A stretch of DNA of 64,000 bases from Acidobacteria bacterium UBA2990. GTDB lineage: Bacteria; Acidobacteriota; Vicinamibacteria; Vicinamibacterales; UBA8438. Position 1 is the first letter of the stretch; each line of letters begins with the position of its first letter. A model generated the notes under the pieces. It did not search any database and was not told the DNA's origin. It saw nothing but the letters and a program-made list of their open reading frames with translations. The translations under genes and the position numbers were made by a program. The DNA lies in contig DEAE01000030.1 of the NCBI GenBank assembly GCA_002347025.1, positions 41,223 to 105,222 on the forward strand, read 5' to 3'. Shown here piece by piece: positions 28,759-37,327 of this stretch.

Positions 28759-30177
28759 ATGGAAACTATTCATCTGATCGGAGTATGTGGCACGGCAATG
28801 GCCACTTTGGCAGCGATGCTTAAGGATGAAGGCTATATCGTTCGTGGCTCTGATCAGCATGTCTATCCGCCGATGAGTGATTTTCTCTTGGCCCACGAAA
28901 TCACCTGCTACGATGGCTTTGATGCTGCCAATGTAACCCCAGACGTCGACATGGTAGTGATTGGGAATGCTGTTTCCAGAGGCAATCCAGAGGTGGAGGC
29001 AGTTCTCGAGCAGAAAATCCGATACCGCTCGCTGCCTGAAATGGTTCGCGAGGTCTGGCTCTGGAAACGCCGGTCCATCGTCATTGCTGGGACTCATGGA
29101 AAAACTACTACCGCAGCACTGGTCAGCTGGCTGCTTACCGATACTGGCCATGATCCCAGTTTTCTGATTGGGGGACTAACAGGGAACTTCGGCTCTAGCT
29201 ACCGTTTGGGACAGGGGCAGGATTTTGTGATTGAAGGCGACGAGTATGACAGTGCTTTCTTTGACAAAACGCCAAAATTTCTAAAATACCTGCCTGACAT
29301 CGCAGTTGTGGGCAATTTGGAGTTTGACCATGCTGACATTTATTCTGATTTTTCGTCGCTTCAGGTAGCTGTCAGTCGTCTCGTGACTCTTTTGCCAGGG
29401 CAGGGCCTATTGCTGCTTGGGGCTGATAGTCCACCTGCACTTGAGATTGGAAAAGGCGCTCCATGTGTGGTGTCTACATTTGGACTGTCTGAAGCAGCTG
29501 AATGGCGTGCGACTCAGATTCGGCCTGAGCCGACTGGGACAAGCTTCACGGTGGAGCGCCGTGGTGTGCCCCTGGCTCAGTTGAGAACACCGCTAGTGGG
29601 AGTGTTCAACGTTCGAAATGTATTGGCCGCCTACGTGGTCGCCAACACGGTAGGTATTAGGTCTTCGGCGATATCTGATTCGCTGAAGAACTTTGTAGGT
29701 GTCAGACGTCGTCTCGAGATTCGTGGAGAAGAGCGTGGTGTGACCGTTTATGATGACTTTGCCCATCATCCGACTGCAGTGCGGGAGACGTTGGCTGGCC
29801 TGCGGGCAGCTTTCCCCTCTCGCCGCATCTGGGCGTTGTTCGAACCTAGATCGGCAACTGCGTGTCGAAGGGTGTTTCAGGGAGAGTTCGCCGAGGCCTT
29901 TGGTGATGCTGATGAGGTGATTATCGGACGGGTCTATCGGTCATCACTACCGGACAACGAGCGGCTGTCTGAAGTGGAACTTGTCCAGCGGATCTTCGAG
30001 CTCGGGTCCCGAGCGAGGTATTTGCCTGATGTGTGTGACATCGTTCGAGCAGTCACTGAGGAGGCCTGCAATGGTGATTTGGTAGTAGTCATGTCAAACG
30101 GTGCTTTTGAAGGGATTCACACCAGACTTCTTAAAGAGCTGGCTCAGTCACCTCCGCCTGGCAAGGGTGCTTTCTAG
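28759..30177 (+). CDS. mpl: UDP-N-acetylmuramate:L-alanyl-gamma-D-glutamyl-meso-diaminopimelate ligase
   Basis: Re-attaches recovered tripeptide to UDP-MurNAc, the last murein-recycling step. 472 residues, Mur-ligase fold. N-domain METIHLIGVCGTAMATLAAMLK is Mpl-like; the ATP loop is GTHGKTTTAALVSWLL (from 111); the EGDEYDSAFFDKTPKF and NLEFDHADIY motifs distinguish Mpl from MurC; C-domain YDDFAHHPTAVRETL and FEPRSATACRRVFQ. 168 bp after ldcA. Confidence 0.97.
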   Translation: METIHLIGVCGTAMATLAAMLKDEGYIVRGSDQHVYPPMSDFLLAHEITCYDGFDAANVTPDVDMVVIGNAVSRGNPEVEAVLEQKIRYRSLPEMVREVWLWKRRSIVIAGTHGKTTTAALVSWLLTDTGHDPSFLIGGLTGNFGSSYRLGQGQDFVIEGDEYDSAFFDKTPKFLKYLPDIAVVGNLEFDHADIYSDFSSLQVAVSRLVTLLPGQGLLLLGADSPPALEIGKGAPCVVSTFGLSEAAEWRATQIRPEPTGTSFTVERRGVPLAQLRTPLVGVFNVRNVLAAYVVANTVGIRSSAISDSLKNFVGVRRRLEIRGEERGVTVYDDFAHHPTAVRETLAGLRAAFPSRRIWALFEPRSATACRRVFQGEFAEAFGDADEVIIGRVYRSSLPDNERLSEVELVQRIFELGSRARYLPDVCDIVRAVTEEACNGDLVVVMSNGAFEGIHTRLLKELAQSPPPGKGAF

Positions 30178-30301
30178 ATTGGGTCCCGCGCAGGGTATGG
30201 TTCTTGCCACAGAGCCTTAAGAACATGTCGATGGACGTCTAATCACGAAGGTCAGCCAGGCATATCTTGACCTTTATCTGCCAGATAGGTTCTTTCCAGT
30301 T

Positions 30302-30979
30302 ATGACCAGCTACCGACAGTCTGGTTGGCGAATCTCGATGGTTGGAGATTCTGCTATACGAATCGATTTTGGCGCCTTAATAGATCCGCAGGTGAGCATA
30401 CGGGTCTTGGCTTTAGCTGCTGCTGTCAGGGAAACGGGACCAGATGGTGTGCGAGATATCGTTCCAAGTTACAGTGCTGCCACTATATATATCGATCCAC
30501 TACTCGCGGATGTAGACGGGCTCTGGAAACTGTTAGAGAGATTGGCAGCTGAGCCAGTTAGCAGGCAAACTTCATCTCGCGATGTCTTGGTTCCTGTGCA
30601 CTACGGCGGCTCTGATGGTCCGGACCTTGAAGCTGTAGCAAGTTTTGCTAATTGTTCGGTTGACCAAGTGATTCATTTGCACACGGCACCAAGGTACCGC
30701 GTTTACATGGTGGGTTTTCTCCCTGGCTTTCCTTATCTGGGTCCTGTTGACTCTCGTATTGCAATCCCTAGACTCGCGAACCCGCGGTTGGCCGTGCCGG
30801 CAGGTTCTGTCGGTATTGCCGGTGTGCAGACAGGTATATATCCAACCGTAGCTCCTGGTGGTTGGTGTCTGATCGGGCGGACTTCTGTGAAAGCGTTCGA
30901 CCAGGATAGGGATCCCCCGTCACTTTTCAGGCCTGGTGATTTCGTTCGCTTTGAAGCTGTAGCCGGGAGCACTCGGTGA
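30302..30979 (+). CDS. pxpB: 5-oxoprolinase subunit B (KipI-like)
   Basis: 225 residues. Part of the PxpABC ATP-dependent 5-oxoprolinase, which opens pyroglutamate to glutamate; also called KipI in Bacillus. Motifs: GDSAIRIDFG at the N-terminus, DIVPSYSAATIYIDP, VPVHYGGSDGPDLEAVA, HLHTAPRYRVYMVGFLPGFP, and the end GGWCLIGRTSVKAFD. The stop overlaps the pxpC start (GTGA). No pxpA in the window. Confidence 0.93.
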   Translation: MTSYRQSGWRISMVGDSAIRIDFGALIDPQVSIRVLALAAAVRETGPDGVRDIVPSYSAATIYIDPLLADVDGLWKLLERLAAEPVSRQTSSRDVLVPVHYGGSDGPDLEAVASFANCSVDQVIHLHTAPRYRVYMVGFLPGFPYLGPVDSRIAIPRLANPRLAVPAGSVGIAGVQTGIYPTVAPGGWCLIGRTSVKAFDQDRDPPSLFRPGDFVRFEAVAGSTR

Positions 30980-31890
30980 TCAGGGTTGTAGATGCCGGCT
31001 TACTGACAACAGTGCAGGATTGTGGTCGATGGGGGAGCCAGGACCTGGGGGTTCCCGTTTCGGGCCCGATGGATCTTATCTCACATCGGGTGGCGAACAT
31101 GTTAGTTGGTAACGATTCAGCGTGTGCCACGCTTGAGGTGACATTAGTGGGTCCGGAGATCGAGTTTCTTGCCGATACGATGTTTGTCGTTGTCGGGGGT
31201 GAGTTTGAACTCTGGCTTGGTGAAGATCGAATGCAAGTCGGTTCTGTGCAGTTCGCGCATCACGGGAGGCGGCTTCGGTTTGGTCCTCGTACCGCAGGAG
31301 CCAGAGCCTACTTAGCCATAGCCGGGGGTATAGATGTGCCGTTCACTCTTGGAAGTCGTAGCACCGACCTGGCGAGTGGGCTTGGTGGCCGGCTCCTTCG
31401 AGCAGGCGATGAACTCAGCACAGGGTCAGGAGAGTCTGGAACGCCGGTTTTGCGAGGGAATGGAATCCCATTCGACCTTCCCAGAGGTGGTGCAACATTG
31501 CGCTGTTTGGTGGAGCAGGATGTGCTACGGTTTGATGATGAAGTTGTTGGTGTCTTTGCCGATGCTACATATACGGTAGGGCCAGATTCCAACCGTATGG
31601 GTTACCGGTTAATCGGTCCAAAGCTGGAGCAGGTTAACAGTCAACAGGTGCTTTCGAATGCTACTCCGATGGGGACTGTTCAGGTTCCCCCGTCTGGGCA
31701 ACCGATACTCTTGATGGCGGATCGTCAGACGATTGGTGGTTACCCAAGAATAGCTAGCGTTATTTCTGTTGATCAGTCTGTAGCGGGACAACTTGCTCCA
31801 GGTGATTGGATTAGATTTGAATTCTGTAGTCGTAGTGAAGCTGTGGAGGCATTGATTGCGGTCGAGCAGACTTTACTGCAGTTGGTTTAG
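30976..31890 (+). CDS. pxpC: 5-oxoprolinase subunit C (KipA-like)
   Basis: 304 residues of the biotin-dependent carboxylase-like (AHS2/KipA) family. IRVVDAGLLTTVQDCGRWGS, the GVPVSGPMDLISHRVANMLVG motif and ARAYLAIAGGIDVP near residue 105, then DSNRMGYRLIG and the GQPILLMADRQTIGGYP motif. Works with PxpB in pyroglutamate opening. GTG start overlapping pxpB. The pair sits between mpl and murB; pyroglutamate can arise from glutamine and gamma-glutamyl compounds, so the link to wall metabolism is only positional. Confidence 0.93.
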   Translation: MIRVVDAGLLTTVQDCGRWGSQDLGVPVSGPMDLISHRVANMLVGNDSACATLEVTLVGPEIEFLADTMFVVVGGEFELWLGEDRMQVGSVQFAHHGRRLRFGPRTAGARAYLAIAGGIDVPFTLGSRSTDLASGLGGRLLRAGDELSTGSGESGTPVLRGNGIPFDLPRGGATLRCLVEQDVLRFDDEVVGVFADATYTVGPDSNRMGYRLIGPKLEQVNSQQVLSNATPMGTVQVPPSGQPILLMADRQTIGGYPRIASVISVDQSVAGQLAPGDWIRFEFCSRSEAVEALIAVEQTLLQLV

Positions 31891-31945
31891 AGGTAATTTC
31901 AAGCTATGAGTGGTCTTTTGGTCCATAGTTGCCCTCAGTTGCTTC

Positions 31946-32917
31946 ATGGGTGATCAGTCCTTGATGAACCACAGGAACAAGACCCTAGCTTTATTTCAGA
32001 GGATATTCGGGGACCGGTTGCGGTCAGCGATGCCAATGGACGAGCTTACTACGCTTCGTGCCGGGGGCTTAGCTGAGTTGTTTCTCGAGACAAGTCGACC
32101 GGATGACCTAGTGGTGGCTGTGAAGGTCACATTGGAGCAAGGGGTCCCTTTAACCGTGTTGGGTGGAGGGTCAAATGTGCTCGTTGGAGACGGAGGCCTA
32201 CGGGGGCTGGTGGTTCGCCTGCGGCATGGGGGCATCTTTCGAGCGGGTAGCCACCACGTCCGTGCTGAAGGCGGTGTGACCATGAACGGTCTCGTGCGTT
32301 GGACGATCCAAAGAGAATTGGCCGGTCTTGAGCGCTGGGCTGGAACCCCTGGCTCTATTGGAGGAGCTATTCATGGCAACGCGCATTTCGACGGCCGACT
32401 TGTCAGTGATATCGTGAGCTCTGTGGGGCTTGTCGATTCAACTGGAGCGGTCCGTAGCGTGTCCCAAGCTGATATGTGTTTTGGCTACGATGATAGCCGC
32501 GTGAAGCATTCTGATGAGCGAGTGTTGTGGGCCGAATTTAAGGTGGCTGAGGGTGATCCAACCGTTCTGCGGGCTTCGGCAAGACGATCCTTAGGCTTCC
32601 GGAAGTCGACGCAGCCATTGGGTTTAGCTTCGGCCGGGTGCGTATTTCAGAACCCTCGGCTCGAAGATGGACCTTTGCCGGATGATGTGCCTCGTTCTGC
32701 CGGAGCCCTGATTGAGCAGGCGGGTTTGAAGGGACGTCGGGTCGGGCGGGCAGTGGTCTCGTCTGTACATGGGAATTTCATCGTCAATGAAGGAGGTGCT
32801 ACTGCATATGATATACGGCAGCTTGTCGAAATTTGTAGAGCTGCCGTGTTCGACTGTTTCGGTATTGTTTTGAGGGATGAGTTGGTCTATCTGGGAGAAT
32901 TTGACTCAGAGTTGTAG
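31946..32917 (+). CDS. murB: UDP-N-acetylenolpyruvoylglucosamine reductase MurB
   Basis: NADPH- and FAD-dependent reduction giving UDP-MurNAc. About 323 residues; the start is uncertain (ATG 31946, ATG 31964 or GTG 31910, none with a clear ribosome site). FAD domain: TTLRAGGLAELFL, LTVLGGGSNVLVGDGGLRGL, AGTPGSIGGAIHGNAHF. The substrate-domain motif reads SAGCVFQNP: the catalytic position that is Ser in E. coli MurB is Cys here, a variant found in part of the family. RGGxY-type end is VNEGGATAYDIRQLVE. Thirteen bp ahead of the murA reading frame. Confidence 0.95.
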   Translation: MGDQSLMNHRNKTLALFQRIFGDRLRSAMPMDELTTLRAGGLAELFLETSRPDDLVVAVKVTLEQGVPLTVLGGGSNVLVGDGGLRGLVVRLRHGGIFRAGSHHVRAEGGVTMNGLVRWTIQRELAGLERWAGTPGSIGGAIHGNAHFDGRLVSDIVSSVGLVDSTGAVRSVSQADMCFGYDDSRVKHSDERVLWAEFKVAEGDPTVLRASARRSLGFRKSTQPLGLASAGCVFQNPRLEDGPLPDDVPRSAGALIEQAGLKGRRVGRAVVSSVHGNFIVNEGGATAYDIRQLVEICRAAVFDCFGIVLRDELVYLGEFDSEL

Positions 32918-32986
32918 GTCCGATGGCTAGTGTTGATACCAGATGGCTCTGACCCGGGTGTTGAGAGGAGGACGCTGGGAGCAGCA

Positions 32987-34288
32987 ATGACTCGAAAGAC
33001 AGTCACATCTATCCAGAAGCCGCTGAAGAGTCTCGTGGTTAACGGTGGTCAACGGTTGGCGGGGCAAATCGTTGTTGAAGGGAACAAGAATGCGGCACTT
33101 CCTTTGTTGGCGGCCTGCTTATTGACCGATCAGGTGTGTTGGTTAACAAACATGCCGCGAATTAAAGACGTCGAGGTGATGGGTGATCTGCTTCGGGGTC
33201 TAGGGGCCACGGTCAGTGGTCTTGGTACAACGAAGCTCCAGCTTTGCTGTGCCCAACTTGGTAGCTATGAACCTGACCGAACCTTGGTTGGGCGATTGCG
33301 TGGTTCTGTTCTGCTTTGTGGCCCCCTACTTGCTAGGCTCGGTCAAGTTCGCTTGGCACCTCCAGGTGGAGATTTTCCTGCACGGCGCACTTTGGCTGTT
33401 CACTTGCAGGCCTTAAAGGCTATGGGGGTTCGGAGCGTAGAGGACGGAAGTGGAGATTATGTGCTTGAGGCTCCAGAAGGGCTTCGTCCAGCGTCTGTGT
33501 ACTTGGAAGAGGCTTCGGTTACCGGAACCGAAACAGCTCTGTTGGCTGCTGTTGCTGCATCAGGGGAGAGCGAGATACGACACGCAGCTTGTGAGCCACA
33601 CGTGGTCGAACTTTGCCGATTTCTCACTAGCATGGGAGCCGAAGTTGAAGGTGCTGGAACGCCAACGATCCGGGTAGCGGGTGGGTGTCGATTAGGTGGT
33701 GCTGAGCATCAACTGGATGGAGATTACATCGAGGCCGGAAGCTGGGTTGTTGCAGTGGCGGTGACTGGAGGCGAGCTTGATGTACGCGGGGTAGGAGCCG
33801 AACCCCTCGAACCGATCACTTCGGTGCTCAGGCGAATGGGACTCGACTGCAAAATCGAGGGAGCGAAGCTTTCGTTGCGACCTTCTTCTCCGGTGGCGAT
33901 CCGCCAAGTTACGACTGCTCCATGGCCTGGATTTCCGAGTGATATGGTCAGCCTTATTTCTGTTTTGGCTACCCAGGCTCAAGGAAGAACACTTATCCAC
34001 GACTGGATGTACGAGCTGCGCTTATTCGCACTTGAACAGTTGAGCGGCATGGCTGGGAATTTGTTTATTTGTGACCCCCACCGCATGATTGTTGATGGGC
34101 CAGCCCAGTTGATCGGGCGGACATTGGACAGTCGTGACCTTCGTTCTGGAATGGCCCTTATAGCGGCGGCCTTGGCTGCGAAGGGTACGAGTCGAATCCA
34201 TCCGCTTGAGACCGTCGAGCGGGGTTATGCCCAGTTAGTTGAGCGACTGATAGGATTGGGGGCCGATGTCGAGATCGAAGAGGGATAG
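32987..34288 (+). CDS. murA: UDP-N-acetylglucosamine 1-carboxyvinyltransferase MurA
   Basis: First committed step of peptidoglycan synthesis. 433 residues from ATG 32987 with GGGAG five bases upstream; the frame is open to 32930. VVEGNKNAALPLLAACLLT carries the catalytic Lys-Asn pair. The active-site loop reads PPGGDFPARRTLAVH, so the usual Cys of PGGCxIGxRP is Asp. Cys-to-Asp MurA enzymes are known to be insensitive to fosfomycin. Other motifs (EEASVTGTETALLAA, FPSDMVSLISVLATQAQG, ERGYAQLVERL) are recognisable but divergent from E. coli MurA. Confidence 0.93.
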   Translation: MTRKTVTSIQKPLKSLVVNGGQRLAGQIVVEGNKNAALPLLAACLLTDQVCWLTNMPRIKDVEVMGDLLRGLGATVSGLGTTKLQLCCAQLGSYEPDRTLVGRLRGSVLLCGPLLARLGQVRLAPPGGDFPARRTLAVHLQALKAMGVRSVEDGSGDYVLEAPEGLRPASVYLEEASVTGTETALLAAVAASGESEIRHAACEPHVVELCRFLTSMGAEVEGAGTPTIRVAGGCRLGGAEHQLDGDYIEAGSWVVAVAVTGGELDVRGVGAEPLEPITSVLRRMGLDCKIEGAKLSLRPSSPVAIRQVTTAPWPGFPSDMVSLISVLATQAQGRTLIHDWMYELRLFALEQLSGMAGNLFICDPHRMIVDGPAQLIGRTLDSRDLRSGMALIAAALAAKGTSRIHPLETVERGYAQLVERLIGLGADVEIEEG

Positions 34289-34352
34289 AGACCACTTCTA
34301 GCTGGGTACATGAGTAAGGTTCAGATGGAGAGAAGGCGACCCACTGGGGAGA

Positions 34353-36185
34353 CTAATTCGGCGGAGTGGCTGGGGTTATTGGTATCGCCGTGCTACCTGG
34401 AACGGAAGGGACTTGCGGGGACGTTGGTTGGATAGAGCCTGGAGTTGCCGGTGCTGGCAAAGGGGCCCTGATGTCCAGACCTGGCCCGGTGTCGCGGTCG
34501 ACCCGAAATGCCCGAAGGTCTTCTTCACTGAGATCTAGCACGCGAATGATCCGCGGCGTTAAGGTGACGATAATATCGGTCTCTTGGGTTTCGGTTCTGT
34601 TACGTGCGAACAGACGGCCGACAAGCGGTAGGTCGCTCAATCCTGGAATGCCCTCGAGAATTTCGCGCTCCTCGTCCCGAATAAGACCAGCCAAAATATT
34701 CGTTTCGCCATCTCGGAGTCGAATTGTAGTCTCGATTGACCGGTTCCCGAATGTTGGCAGATTACCAAATCCTACTCCAGAGATGCTCAGTACCTCGATC
34801 ACCAACTCTAGGGATACGTCATCGTTGTGGTGTGTGCGTGGAGTAATGTCGATGTTGACGCCAATGTCACGATAGTTGAACGAGGTGATCGGCTGTTGTT
34901 GGATTCCACCAGCTGCAAACGGTGTAAATGTAGTGACAGGTACAGGAACCTGCTCCCCGAAGCGTGCTTGTGCGGTTTGACCTTCAGAGGTTCGCAAGTG
35001 GGGATTAGCCAGGGTATGTGTGTTTTGGTCTCGTTTTAATAGTCTGTAAAAGAGCCCTGGTAGGTTGGCCACAAAGACGCTCGCGTTTGTCAGTCCCCCA
35101 AGGTCAGCTACTGATAATCCGCCGTTTTCGCTCACTCCAGCAAAGCCGTCAATTCCGGTAGAACCAGCTGAGGCAAACTGGAGGCCATATTCCCGGAGTC
35201 TTTGTCGGTCAACCTCGAGTAATTCGACGTCGATCACCACCTCGGGGCTCGCTTTGTCGATGGCTGCAATTAGTCGGGCTGCGGCTGCTAACCTTTCCGG
35301 TGTGTCTTTGATCGAGATCGCTCGGGTGGCCGTGACTGGGGCAAGCCGGCGTAGGTCGATGACTAGTCTGAGCAGATCAATGGTTTCGTTCACATCTGCG
35401 TTGCTCAGGTAGAAGGTTTGAACCACTTCCTGTTCGTACTCGCGGCGTTTAGCGGCTGTATCCGGAATGACAGTGACGGTTTGTGGTGCCGTTACGCGAT
35501 AGAAGTTTTTCGTTGAACGAGATAGAGAGGTGAGTGCGGTTGATAGGCTCGAACCACGAAGATCGACTGAAATTGGGTTGTCGACAAATTCGGGATCGAA
35601 TATAAGGTTAAGGCTCGCAAATTCCCCTAGCGCTGAGAACACATCCCGACTGCTAGCGTCTCGAAACATGAGTGAATCTGGCAGAACATCCTCGGGTAAA
35701 TCGAGTCCGGATGGGGCTAGTGTTCGCGTACGTTCAATGATGGCTTCGAGGGCAGTTTGTCCGTCGCGGCGCTCGATGAGTTGAGTTTGAACCGCTTTCC
35801 GTGTTTCCCTAAGCGCATCTGTGATTTCTCCGCTTTCGGGATTCATTTCTGATGCGATTTGATACTCGACCAAGGCTTCATCGTAATCCCCGATTCCAGC
35901 CTGTCGTCGCCCTTGAGCAAAGTGATATTGCGCTGCACGTAGCTTGGCTCGGTCGAGGTCTCGCCTGAGAGCTTGATCCCCTGGGCGATTCTGCAAGGCC
36001 CGCGTATATTCGACTACAGCCTCGTCGAAGTTTTCAGCCTGTTCAGCGATACGTGCTCTGTCCCTGGAACTAGTGGCACAACCAGCTGCAATTAGGACGG
36101 CTAGCCCAAGAATGAGGGCGATAGTGTACGGCCCTCGAGCCAGTTGGCTAGGGAAACGCTTGAGGGGTTGTGGTGTCAATGACAT
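34353..36185 (-). CDS. Secretin-type outer-membrane protein with lipoprotein signal and TPR region
   Basis: 610 residues from ATG 36185. The N-terminal signal ends in a lipobox (LAVLIAAGC at about 24-32), so it is probably a lipoprotein. TPR-like repeats follow (about 40-125: NFDEAVVEYTRALQNRPGD and DYDEALVEYQIASEMNP). Then a secretin/TonB short N-terminal domain with FSALGEFASLNLIFDPEF, an N1-like domain around 270-340, and the secretin pore domain to about 560 with LRDGETNILAGLI and GIPGLSDLPLVGRLF. The C-terminus is Pro-rich. It overlaps the LolA-like gene by 38 bp. No other type II or pilus genes are here. BfpB/PilQ-like or GspD-like role possible. Confidence 0.88.
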   Translation of the reverse strand: MSLTPQPLKRFPSQLARGPYTIALILGLAVLIAAGCATSSRDRARIAEQAENFDEAVVEYTRALQNRPGDQALRRDLDRAKLRAAQYHFAQGRRQAGIGDYDEALVEYQIASEMNPESGEITDALRETRKAVQTQLIERRDGQTALEAIIERTRTLAPSGLDLPEDVLPDSLMFRDASSRDVFSALGEFASLNLIFDPEFVDNPISVDLRGSSLSTALTSLSRSTKNFYRVTAPQTVTVIPDTAAKRREYEQEVVQTFYLSNADVNETIDLLRLVIDLRRLAPVTATRAISIKDTPERLAAAARLIAAIDKASPEVVIDVELLEVDRQRLREYGLQFASAGSTGIDGFAGVSENGGLSVADLGGLTNASVFVANLPGLFYRLLKRDQNTHTLANPHLRTSEGQTAQARFGEQVPVPVTTFTPFAAGGIQQQPITSFNYRDIGVNIDITPRTHHNDDVSLELVIEVLSISGVGFGNLPTFGNRSIETTIRLRDGETNILAGLIRDEEREILEGIPGLSDLPLVGRLFARNRTETQETDIIVTLTPRIIRVLDLSEEDLRAFRVDRDTGPGLDIRAPLPAPATPGSIQPTSPQVPSVPGSTAIPITPATPPN

Positions 36186-36846
36186 CAGTATCGCGTGGGA
36201 TTTCGAATGTAAACGGCCTATCGGACAGACCGAGGTTTTCCTGTAGGCCTGAAAAGAAGAATGTGGATATCCCACCCTGGAGGTCGTGAGCGATTAGACG
36301 CAGGATCGCTAAAGACCGTTCGTCGAGAACTACAACTAAATATTCGAAATCTCTTTCAGTACGAATCGGAGTGAGACGTAGCGCCAAGCTGCTTGGAGGA
36401 GGGTCTGTGACTGTGTCAAAGGCTGCGGTGAAGTCGGTCGCGAAGTTGCCTGTGCCCGCTAGGAACATGTCTGGGGTTGTGGCTTCGCTGCTGGCCGGTA
36501 TACGTCCTATGATGACTTGCCGGTCTTCCGGCAAATATGAATAAAGGTGTTCCCCATCAGATAGATAGAGTTTTTGCTCAGGTGATCGGTAGTCCCAACG
36601 CATACGGCCAGGTTTTTTCACTAAAAGACTGCCATGTTCGACTAGGGTTGTTCGTAACATACCCCCTTGATAGGTGTGTGTGAAGTCAGCTGAGAAGTCT
36701 CGGACCAGCTCGTAGCGGCTTTGTAGGGCCTCCTGTACCTCCTGCGGAGAGCGTTTTGAAGGTTGCGCATGGCCGATGCCGACTGCGATCCATGTTGCCA
36801 AAACGCCTGTGGTGAATAGCGTGATTCGCCGCCGACAGGGTCGCAT
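36148..36846 (-). CDS. LolA-like outer-membrane lipoprotein carrier
   Basis: 233 residues from ATG 36846 (GGGGGA seven bases upstream); a later-rejected longer frame begins at 36882. The signal peptide is about residues 1-29 (ITLFTTGVLATWIAVGIGHA, then QPS). The mature part has the LolA pattern: LQSRYELVRDFSADFTHTYQ, GSLLVKKPGRMRWDYRSPEQ, LYLSDGEHLYSYLPEDRQV, and the hydrophobic pocket strands. LolA carries lipoproteins across the periplasm. Its 3' end overlaps the secretin gene, whose product has a lipoprotein signal, so the two may cooperate; that is inference. Confidence 0.85.
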   Translation of the reverse strand: MRPCRRRITLFTTGVLATWIAVGIGHAQPSKRSPQEVQEALQSRYELVRDFSADFTHTYQGGMLRTTLVEHGSLLVKKPGRMRWDYRSPEQKLYLSDGEHLYSYLPEDRQVIIGRIPASSEATTPDMFLAGTGNFATDFTAAFDTVTDPPPSSLALRLTPIRTERDFEYLVVVLDERSLAILRLIAHDLQGGISTFFFSGLQENLGLSDRPFTFEIPRDTDVIDTTTPQAFP

Positions 36847-36918
36847 ATTTTGATCCCCCACGATAGCTGACATTTTGAGCAACGAAGTTTTACGGCTAAC
36901 TACCTTGCGATTTTTGCG

Positions 36919-37293
36919 TCAACCCTTCAAACCCCCAGCCTTGGGTGGTGCTTGTTTCGGTGCTTCTTTGTCGTCGGTCGGAAGCTTGGCTGTCATCCAC
37001 TCGGGCAGTCCTCCTTGAAGAGCGCTAGCGTTGTAGCCTTTTCGAATGAGGAGTGCCGCAACTTTGGCACTGACCAATTCTTCAGGGTCTGAATCGTAGG
37101 TAACGATATCTCGGTCGGTTGACAATTGGGTAGTATCTGGAGCCTCTGGATCTATCCGTATAGCGCCAGGCAGGGTAACCGTACTGTGCTCGTAAGGGTA
37201 CTTGAGGCGTGCATCAAGTACGACGGGAGCACCGTCTGGCCCCCCATCGAGTCTGGCTTTAAGTGCTTCTTTAGTGATTCGTGGAACAGCCAT
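36919..37293 (-). CDS. Rhodanese-like domain protein lacking the catalytic cysteine
   Basis: 124 residues, one rhodanese domain (about 5-105): ITKEALKARLDGG, then VVLDARLKYPYEHSTVTLPG and a closing GYNASALQGGLPEW. The active-site loop, normally YCxxGxxS, reads IVTYDSDPEELVSAKVA, so the sulphur-accepting Cys is replaced by Asp; it is probably a non-catalytic binding domain. The C-terminus is Pro/Lys-rich. ATG start 34 bp after the FmdB-like gene, probably one operon with it. Confidence 0.85.
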   Translation of the reverse strand: MAVPRITKEALKARLDGGPDGAPVVLDARLKYPYEHSTVTLPGAIRIDPEAPDTTQLSTDRDIVTYDSDPEELVSAKVAALLIRKGYNASALQGGLPEWMTAKLPTDDKEAPKQAPPKAGGLKG

Positions 37294-37327
37294 ACGACCT
37301 GGGTCTCCTCGTGTGAACGGAACTTGG

